56,775 bases of DNA from an uncultured Arthrobacter sp. (GTDB taxonomy: Bacteria > Actinomycetota > Actinomycetes > Actinomycetales > Micrococcaceae): NCBI RefSeq assembly GCF_947495145.1, contig NZ_CANLXP010000022.1:1-56775 (forward strand). The letters run 5' to 3'. This document shows, in pieces, positions 51,842-56,775 of this stretch. Within the stretch, counting starts at the first letter, position 1. The number at the start of each line of letters is the position of its first letter. Position numbers and translations under genes: made by a program. Below the pieces are notes generated by a model. It was not told the origin of the DNA. It saw only the letters and a program-made list of their open reading frames with translations, and made no database searches.

Positions 51842-53341
51842 ATGTGGAAGTGGCCAAAGGCACTAAGGGTACGGCACATCAACTTGTGGTTCGCGTTGCT
51901 CTTCTCTCTGACGGGGGCCATAGTCATTGTGATCTTTGCGGCTTGGCTGTTAGCACTTCAGCTGAGCGTTAGCACACAGAGAACCTCTCCTACCGATCTG
52001 ATCAGGCTAGCGCTGACCATTGCTGCCGGCGTGGGCGGGGTCGTCGCCCTTGTTGTTGCGTATCGGCGGCAACGTGACCTTGAGCAGGGCAGGTTCGTTG
52101 AAGCCTTCGGAGCCGCGGCCAAACAGCTAGGCGACTCGGATGTGGCAGTGCGGCTGGCGGGGGTTTACGCGATGGCCGGCGTCGCTGACCAGTCTTCCAA
52201 ACTGAAACAGCAGCAGTGCATTGATGTGCTCTGCGGCTATCTCCGGTTGCCCTACTCTCCGGAGCTCGGCAACAATCACCAGTCTGCCCTAGTGCTGAGA
52301 AAGGCTGTACTCCCAAAAGGCGGCGCTGAAGAAGAACTACAGTTTCAATATCGTCAGAACGACAAGGTAGTACGTCAGACACTTGTGAGAGTCATCGTCG
52401 CTCACCTACAGCAGAACGCGCCGCACTCTTGGTCCTCCAATAATTTCGATTTCAGCGGAGCCCATTTCGAGGAGTCTGAATTTGAAGGAGCGACCTTCAG
52501 TGGTGACGACACTACATTCAGCGGAGCGACCTTCAGCGGCGGGTATACATCGTTCTTCCAAGTGGCCTTCAATGGCGGCTTCACTATGTTCGATGGAGCG
52601 GTCTTCAGCAGCGAGACCACCGACTTTAAAGACGCGACCTTCAGCGGCAAGACCACCATGTTCAATGGAGTGACCTTCAACAGCGAGACCACAGCATTTG
52701 ATGAGGCGGTTTTCAGCGGCAAGAACACTCTGTTCGAAGATGCGACCTTCAGCGGCAAGAACACCAGCTTTAGCGGAGCGACCTTCAGGGGCAAGAACAT
52801 CAGCTTTAGCGGAGCGACCTTCAACGGCGAGATCACCAGATTCTGGGAAACGTCTTTCGAGGGCGAGACCACCAGATTCTGGGAAACGTCCTTCAAGGGC
52901 GAGACCACGTTGTTCGACAAAGCGGCCTTCAGCGGCGAGACCACCTCGTTCGAGAAAGCAGCCTTCAGCGGCGAGACCACCTCCTTCGAGAAAGCAGCCT
53001 TCAGCGGCGAGACCACCTCCTTCAGCGAAGCGACTTTCTGCGCCGAGTACACCACATTTCAGGGAGCAGCCTTCAGCGGCAAGACCACCTCCTTCAGGGA
53101 TGCGGCCTTCAGCGGCGAGTACCACTACTTCACGGGAGCATCCTTCAACAGTAAGTACACCTCGTTTCTAGCGGCGCGCTTCGGTCGCGCAGACTCCATC
53201 AGTTTCGAGGATCCATTGGTATGGAGTCCAGCCCCTGTTTTCGACTGGGACGACCCGACTAGCGACGCAGCAATCCCCAGACCCGAAAACGTGCATCCCT
53301 GGGACTGGCCTCCCTCGGTCCGGTCTGAAGAAGCTTCCTAG
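51842..53341 (+). CDS. Membrane-anchored beta-solenoid protein with 12-residue F-rich repeats (pentapeptide-like)
   Basis: About 500 residues. One or two N-terminal transmembrane helices (INLWFALLFSLTGAIVIVIFAAWLLAL, ALTIAAGVGGVVALVVAYRRQ) precede a helical domain (FGAAAKQLGDSDVAVRLAGVYAMAGVA). Then about eighteen repeats of the form xFSGxTTxFxxA fill residues near 215-460, with Phe spacing alternating 7 and 5. The helical domain is common ahead of pentapeptide repeats. The period is exactly 12, encoded by 36-bp DNA repeats at 52480-53170. Start uncertain: the frame opens at GTG 51740, but that leaves 13 bp to the divergent gene, so ATG 51842 or 51815 is more likely. Confidence 0.72.
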   Translation: MWKWPKALRVRHINLWFALLFSLTGAIVIVIFAAWLLALQLSVSTQRTSPTDLIRLALTIAAGVGGVVALVVAYRRQRDLEQGRFVEAFGAAAKQLGDSDVAVRLAGVYAMAGVADQSSKLKQQQCIDVLCGYLRLPYSPELGNNHQSALVLRKAVLPKGGAEEELQFQYRQNDKVVRQTLVRVIVAHLQQNAPHSWSSNNFDFSGAHFEESEFEGATFSGDDTTFSGATFSGGYTSFFQVAFNGGFTMFDGAVFSSETTDFKDATFSGKTTMFNGVTFNSETTAFDEAVFSGKNTLFEDATFSGKNTSFSGATFRGKNISFSGATFNGEITRFWETSFEGETTRFWETSFKGETTLFDKAAFSGETTSFEKAAFSGETTSFEKAAFSGETTSFSEATFCAEYTTFQGAAFSGKTTSFRDAAFSGEYHYFTGASFNSKYTSFLAARFGRADSISFEDPLVWSPAPVFDWDDPTSDAAIPRPENVHPWDWPPSVRSEEAS

Positions 53342-54105
53342 CCGAGGCCAACCTCTCGTTTCCGAGTAGCACCACGACTGGTGAACTCCTTTCCCTTCGC
53401 GAGCTTGTGCCCACTTCGAACGCTTTCGCGAGGATGCGTTCCTTGGTCTCGGTCTGCGGCGAGAACGGCTGTGACGGCTTCCTTCCCTTCGTCGGTGTGC
53501 CCGAACGTGTCCATGAGCCGCTCGGCGAGCTGTGCGCGGCGGTCGCCGGAGTCCCATAGATCTTCAGTTACTGCGGCAGCGTTCTGCGTGTCGGTGTCGT
53601 TCTGCAGGTCTCCCGCAGCGACCGCTGCTGACTGCCGCCCGGCTTGGATGTTGCTTTGCTGCCCTTCCTGCTCCTCGGTTGCCTTCTCCTGAGGTGCATC
53701 CACACCGGCCTCCAATGGTGATGCGCTCCCGTCGAGGAACTGTTCCGGGGTGAGGTCGTACCGGACTTTGATCTCGTCGTGCATGTGCTCGCGGGACAGC
53801 CGCGCCATGTCATCGAAGGGTTCCCACTGCTGCGCGAGGGCGTAGCGGGTAGCGATGTCTTGGGGTTTCGCTGATTTCCAGAACTGCGGCTCGTGTACAG
53901 CGGCGAGCTGAGTCCGCATCACAGCGCGTTCTGCTTCGAAGCGTTCCTCAAGCTGGCGGCGTTCTGCCTCGGCTGCGCGCTGTAGTTCTTGTTGCCGTTC
54001 GGCTCGCTGGCGGGCGAGCATTTCTCCGAGTCTTCCGGCTACAGCTAGCGCGGCCTGGGCTTGTCCGCGTAGCAGGTCATCGGCTCCATCTGGTGTTTGG
54101 TCCAC
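53338..54105 (-). CDS. Coiled-coil protein of the mobilisation operon
   Basis: A 255-residue acidic protein. A long charged helix (ARQRAERQQELQRAAEAERRQLEERFEAERAVMRTQLAAV, about 30-72) is probably a coiled coil. A middle region (SAKPQDIATRYALAQQWEPFDDMARLSREHMHDEIKVRYDL) and a low-complexity tail follow. GTG 54105 is preceded by GGGGAGA and lies 2 bases after the relaxase stop, so it is co-transcribed with the relaxase and its accessory protein. Role unknown, perhaps a relaxosome or coupling factor. Its stop overlaps the convergent solenoid gene by 4 nt. Confidence 0.6.
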   Translation of the reverse strand: MDQTPDGADDLLRGQAQAALAVAGRLGEMLARQRAERQQELQRAAEAERRQLEERFEAERAVMRTQLAAVHEPQFWKSAKPQDIATRYALAQQWEPFDDMARLSREHMHDEIKVRYDLTPEQFLDGSASPLEAGVDAPQEKATEEQEGQQSNIQAGRQSAAVAAGDLQNDTDTQNAAAVTEDLWDSGDRRAQLAERLMDTFGHTDEGKEAVTAVLAADRDQGTHPRESVRSGHKLAKGKEFTSRGATRKREVGLG

Positions 54106-54107
54106 GA

Positions 54108-55649
54108 TTATCTCCCCATTCCTTGATCGTGTGTGGTGTGTTGTTCGATCTGGTGCTGCCGTGCTGCGTACCCGTCGACCTCGGTCAGACGTTTGACTGG
54201 CCGATTAGGCCCGTCATGTGCCGGCTGAAGTTTCACTTCTCGAACGTCCGGCAGTGGTGCTGCGACGGCGGCGAGCTGGTTCCGTATCGTCTGGGTTAGG
54301 ACGTCGGCTTCACGGAGTTCCTTGCGGGCTTCGTGCATGGCGCGGATTGCGCCGAAGGTTCGGAGCATCTGCTGCATGATGAGTGCCTGTGCGACCGGTG
54401 ACGGTGTGGTGGTGGCTGCTAGGAGGAAGGCGGTGGTGCCGCCCATCCGCAGGGGCGGGTCGACCGGTTCGGTGATCTTCATGCCACTTCGGTGAGCAGA
54501 CCTCGCCATCGCTCGCGCGGCTTGCGCCAACGGCCCGGGGGTTGGTTCAGTCGCACGTGACCAGGCACCGAGCAGCCCGGAAGTCTCACGTGCCACATGC
54601 GCCCAGGTCTGGTGATCCTCTGGAGCGACCTTCGTCATCGCCCGGCGGGCTCCTGCCAGCTGCAGGGCGAACTTCCGCGCCAGGTCCTCATCGAACGCTC
54701 TACCTGCCGCTGAGGTGACTGGAGAGCCTGGTTGCATGTCTGGGGCGTCCGGGTTTGCGATCCTGTGGTGGCGCTTCGCGGCCCACCATTCCTCGGCTGC
54801 TTCCTGTGCCTGCTGCGGCGTATCCGGCCAACCGGTTCGCAGCGCGGGAAGGGTCAGGTCCTTGGCGAGCTTCCCTCCACCGAACCAAATTGGGCGCATG
54901 CCCTTCGGAGGCCTTTCAGCCACCGAGTAACCCGTGACAACACTTCGCCCGCCGTCGGCGAAACGGGCGCTGACCAGCAAACCACCGCGGCGGAGCCTGC
55001 GCACGAATTCCGCCTCATGTTGGGAGGCGACCGCGCTTGAACGGACCAGGCGTTCCATCCGGAATCGTGCCGGTTCCTGTCCGCGGTCGGCCGCCTGTTC
55101 TGCTGGTTTGAACCCGCGTTCGGCGTACTGTCCCAGCTCCAGCAGGCCGTACTTCCTCTCGATGCCGCGGGCCGCTCGCTGGGCTTTCGGATAGTCGGCT
55201 CCGTCGTGCCACTTCGTGCCATCGGAGCGCACACGGGAGGCCACGATGTGGATGTGGTCATTCCCGGCGATGCTCTTGCCGTGGTGAACGGCGACCCACT
55301 GCACGGGTGCCTTGCCACTTGTCTCGGTGAAGCCCACTTCGTCCATGAAGTCCTGGGCAATGTCTGCCCACTGCTGTTCGGTCACGGGACGCTCATCGGC
55401 CCGCAGTGACAACGAGCAGTGCCACACATGGTTTGGGATCTCCATATCAAAGGTGCGCCGGTTCAGGTCCAACTCCTTCGCGACCATGACAGCGGATCCC
55501 TCGTCCAGCTGTACGTCATCGAACCACGCCATGATCGTGGGACTGCCGGTGACCAGGTGCGGGTCCGTGTGCTCATTGCGCTTGCCCGGACCGACCAAAT
55601 ATTTCATCAGCCCGACCGGACGGTCACCCTTGGTGATGTTCGGAATCAC
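54108..55649 (-). CDS. Conjugative relaxase (MobA/VirD2-like nuclease)
   Basis: A 513-residue relaxase/mobilisation nuclease. The N-terminus (MIPNITKGDRPVGLMKYLVGPGKRNEHTDPHLVTGS) carries the probable nicking tyrosine (Tyr17). The HUH-type metal motif is VQWVAVHHGKSIAGNDHIHIVASRVRSDG at about 113-141. The C-terminal half is basic and helical. It nicks oriT and pilots the strand to the VirD4-like coupling protein encoded 38 kb away. GTG 55649 overlaps the accessory gene stop (GTGA). Confidence 0.88.
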   Translation of the reverse strand: MIPNITKGDRPVGLMKYLVGPGKRNEHTDPHLVTGSPTIMAWFDDVQLDEGSAVMVAKELDLNRRTFDMEIPNHVWHCSLSLRADERPVTEQQWADIAQDFMDEVGFTETSGKAPVQWVAVHHGKSIAGNDHIHIVASRVRSDGTKWHDGADYPKAQRAARGIERKYGLLELGQYAERGFKPAEQAADRGQEPARFRMERLVRSSAVASQHEAEFVRRLRRGGLLVSARFADGGRSVVTGYSVAERPPKGMRPIWFGGGKLAKDLTLPALRTGWPDTPQQAQEAAEEWWAAKRHHRIANPDAPDMQPGSPVTSAAGRAFDEDLARKFALQLAGARRAMTKVAPEDHQTWAHVARETSGLLGAWSRATEPTPGPLAQAARAMARSAHRSGMKITEPVDPPLRMGGTTAFLLAATTTPSPVAQALIMQQMLRTFGAIRAMHEARKELREADVLTQTIRNQLAAVAAPLPDVREVKLQPAHDGPNRPVKRLTEVDGYAARQHQIEQHTTHDQGMGR

Positions 55650-56065
55650 GGCTTCAATTCCTCGATGACGTCGACAATCTTCGCCATGACCTCACGGGCT
55701 TCCTGCACCACGGCTCGCCCGTTCGAAGCCATCTCCCCGGTTGTGTTCTGGTGACGCGCGACCTGATTGATGTTGTTCGCCGCAGTAGCAACGAGGTATC
55801 GAATCTCCAGAAGAGTCGCGAGTTCCTGCTTGCGCAACTGCAAAGAAGCTGGGTCACCAGTACCCAGGGCTGCGTCTACCAAGATCGCTGACGGGGACAT
55901 CCCGGTTTGCGCTTCAAGCTTCAGCAGCCTGGCCCGCTCCATCTCGGACATCGAGACCCGCACGTACTGGGTCTTACCCTCGATGCGCTTGCGCCGGGAA
56001 GACCACACACGGCGCGCTGGTTTGGCAGCGGTGTCCTGCTCGCGAACCTCGTTATCCTCCGCCAT
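55646..56065 (-). CDS. mobC: MobC-like relaxosome accessory protein
   Basis: A 139-residue protein. A basic N-terminal third is followed by KTQYVRVSMSEMERARLLKLEAQTGMSPSAILVDAAL, a ribbon-helix-helix DNA-binding part. The MobC-type helix is LEIRYLVATAANNINQVARHQNTTGE. It helps the relaxase open oriT. ATG 56065 is chosen for its strong GGGGGAGG upstream. The frame extends further to 56338 but through the oriT-like DNA. It is translationally coupled to the relaxase. Confidence 0.85.
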   Translation of the reverse strand: MAEDNEVREQDTAAKPARRVWSSRRKRIEGKTQYVRVSMSEMERARLLKLEAQTGMSPSAILVDAALGTGDPASLQLRKQELATLLEIRYLVATAANNINQVARHQNTTGEMASNGRAVVQEAREVMAKIVDVIEELKP

Positions 56066-56476
56066 GCCTCCCCCTTCCGGCCCAGCGCAGCGCCCCTCTC
56101 CCGGAGGCCCCGCACCCCCAGTGTGCCACCGCCCAGCCGCAGGCGCCAACGCGAAACCGCGTTTATGGCACATAAACGCATAGCTTGCTCCGCAGGTGCT
56201 CAGTCTGAATGTCTCCCACCGGTTTGTCGCGGGTGGGGTTCTCAAGCTTTTGAGGAAGGCGCTCCGCGCCATGTGACCTGCACGGCTGCGCCGTTCCGTT
56301 TCGGCTGGTGAAGGTACTGTCCGCCCTTCTCTTGGCAAGTCTCCGCCGACGGCTTTCGCGGCATATCCTCACTCGCTTCGCTCCCTCCGGTATTCCACGG
56401 TCCCCCGACTCCGACTTGCCAATTCACTTCGCGGCCAAGTGATGACGGCGTTGCCGAAAGGAACGGTGATCGAGAG
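56066..56476. other. Candidate origin of transfer (oriT)
   Basis: Noncoding DNA directly upstream of the MobC-relaxase operon, the usual oriT position. It holds a perfect 9-bp inverted repeat GCGTTTATG-GCA-CATAAACGC at 56159-56179 and smaller hairpins (CTCAA-GCTT-TTGAG near 56233, GGCGC-TCC-GCGCC near 56263). I cannot place a nick site with confidence. Confidence 0.5.
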
Positions 56477-56731
56477 ATGAAAGCGAGACAAACAATGTAT
56501 GGGTTGGTGACACCACGCCAGGTGGCTGAGAAGTACGGCGTCAGTATTGCGGAGCTGGCGTCCTGGAGGCGCCAACAGATCGGTCCCGCGTTCTACAGCT
56601 TCGGGCGCAACGCAATCCGCTACGACATGGCCGACGTCGATGACTGGTTCAACGATCTACGCAGCGCGCATCTACACCACTTCCCTGTAGGGGATAGGTG
56701 GCTGTGGCAGGTTGGAGTGGCCCCGGTGTGA
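56477..56731 (+). CDS. HTH DNA-binding protein, probably interrupted at its end
   Basis: An 84-residue protein reading TPRQVAEKYGVSIAELASWRRQQIGPAFYSFGRNAIRYDMADVDDWFNDLRSA, an excisionase-like winged HTH. The last dozen residues (DRWLWQVGVAPV) run into the GTGGCCCC repeats at 56710 onward, so the natural end was probably replaced by an insertion. It is divergent from MobC across the oriT region and may regulate transfer. Confidence 0.65.
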   Translation: MKARQTMYGLVTPRQVAEKYGVSIAELASWRRQQIGPAFYSFGRNAIRYDMADVDDWFNDLRSAHLHHFPVGDRWLWQVGVAPV

Positions 56732-56775
56732 CGGTTTGAAGTGGCCCCACTTGTCGACTCGCCGGGCTTCTTGTG
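56710..56775. mobile_element. Possible IS21-like terminus running off the window
   Basis: Two related repeats, GGTTGGAGTGGCCCC (56710-56724) and GGTTTGAAGTGGCCCC (56733-56748), lie 23 bp apart at the window edge. IS21-family ends carry several short terminal repeats of this kind. No transposase is visible inside the window. Confidence 0.4.

Noticed and set aside
52402-53125. Repetitive open frames on the minus strand of the solenoid gene
   Set aside because: They mirror the 36-bp coding repeats. Only the plus frame gives the regular Phe pattern, an N-terminal membrane anchor and a coherent C-terminus.
52480-53170. CRISPR-like 36-bp periodicity
   Set aside because: The repeats are tandem without unique spacers and are in frame with a protein. 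No cas genes are present.
56066-56338. In-frame extension of the MobC-like gene
   Set aside because: It runs through the oriT-like inverted repeats. GGGGGAGG marks ATG 56065 as the start.

Overview
The window looks like one side of a large conjugative plasmid (or integrated plasmid-like element) from a high-GC Gram-positive bacterium. Arthrobacter or another member of the Micrococcaceae is my best guess, from protein style and codon use, not from a search. No rRNA, tRNA, CRISPR array or intact transposase gene is visible.

Maintenance block (about 1-5.2 kb). A minus-strand parA/partner pair overlaps by 4 nt. It is followed by about 1 kb of noncoding DNA full of copies and variants of ACTTCCATTACT. 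Then come a primase-polymerase type replication protein and a small ribbon-helix-helix (RHH) regulator. The same 12-mer reappears upstream of that regulator.

Conjugation block (about 5.8-18.3 kb). Two divergent operons meet at 9.26-9.39 kb. The leftward arm encodes a small excisionase-like HTH protein, a ParA-like ATPase with a deviant Walker A motif, a lytic transglycosylase/M23 peptidase and a lipoprotein. The rightward arm encodes a P-loop-like protein, a VirB2/TrbC-like small membrane protein, a VirB8/TcpC-like protein, a TrbL/VirB6-like channel, an SCO6880-type protein, a VirB4-like ATPase, a VirD4/TraG-like coupling protein and a DUF4913 protein. The relaxase, its RHH partner and a candidate oriT lie at the far right (53.3-56.5 kb). 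About 35 kb of cargo therefore separates the secretion machinery from the DNA-processing genes.

Cargo A (18.8-32.5 kb) is a sugar-acid type catabolic locus. A tightly overlapped seven-gene leftward operon encodes a lipoprotein solute-binding protein, a D-aminoacylase-like amidohydrolase, a zinc-ribbon PLP enzyme, an SDR dehydrogenase, a phosphotriesterase-like lactonase and two permeases. Nearby are KDG-kinase-like PfkB, IclR, Gfo/Idh/MocA dehydrogenase, a second amidohydrolase, a signal-less paralogue of the binding protein, KDPG aldolase and RidA. Read in order, these fit uptake of an N-acyl amino sugar, then oxidation, lactone opening, deacylation, beta-elimination to 2-keto-3-deoxygluconate, phosphorylation and aldol cleavage. 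A 15-bp dyad (TTGC-N7-GCAA) lies in both main divergent promoter regions.

Cargo B (33.3-48.1 kb) pairs an SsuABC/TauABC-type importer with two MmgE/PrpD enzymes, a PrpF isomerase, a TcuA-like flavoprotein, an aldehyde dehydrogenase, a YeiH-type exporter, an MFS protein and an AhpD/CMD-like protein. A GntR/FCD regulator sits in the middle. A 24-bp dyad (TGAYA half-sites) is embedded at the same place in three promoters with the same -35 box, which predicts a single regulon. The substrate is probably a tricarballylate/aconitate-like polycarboxylate, possibly sulfonated.

Stability and unknown block (48.5-53.3 kb). It holds a zeta-type kinase toxin with an antitoxin that has a histone-H1-like tail, a decaying RES/Xre toxin-antitoxin remnant, and a divergent pair of membrane proteins. 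One of that pair carries about eighteen copies of a 12-residue phenylalanine-rich beta-solenoid repeat. The window ends in repeats that resemble an IS21-type terminus.
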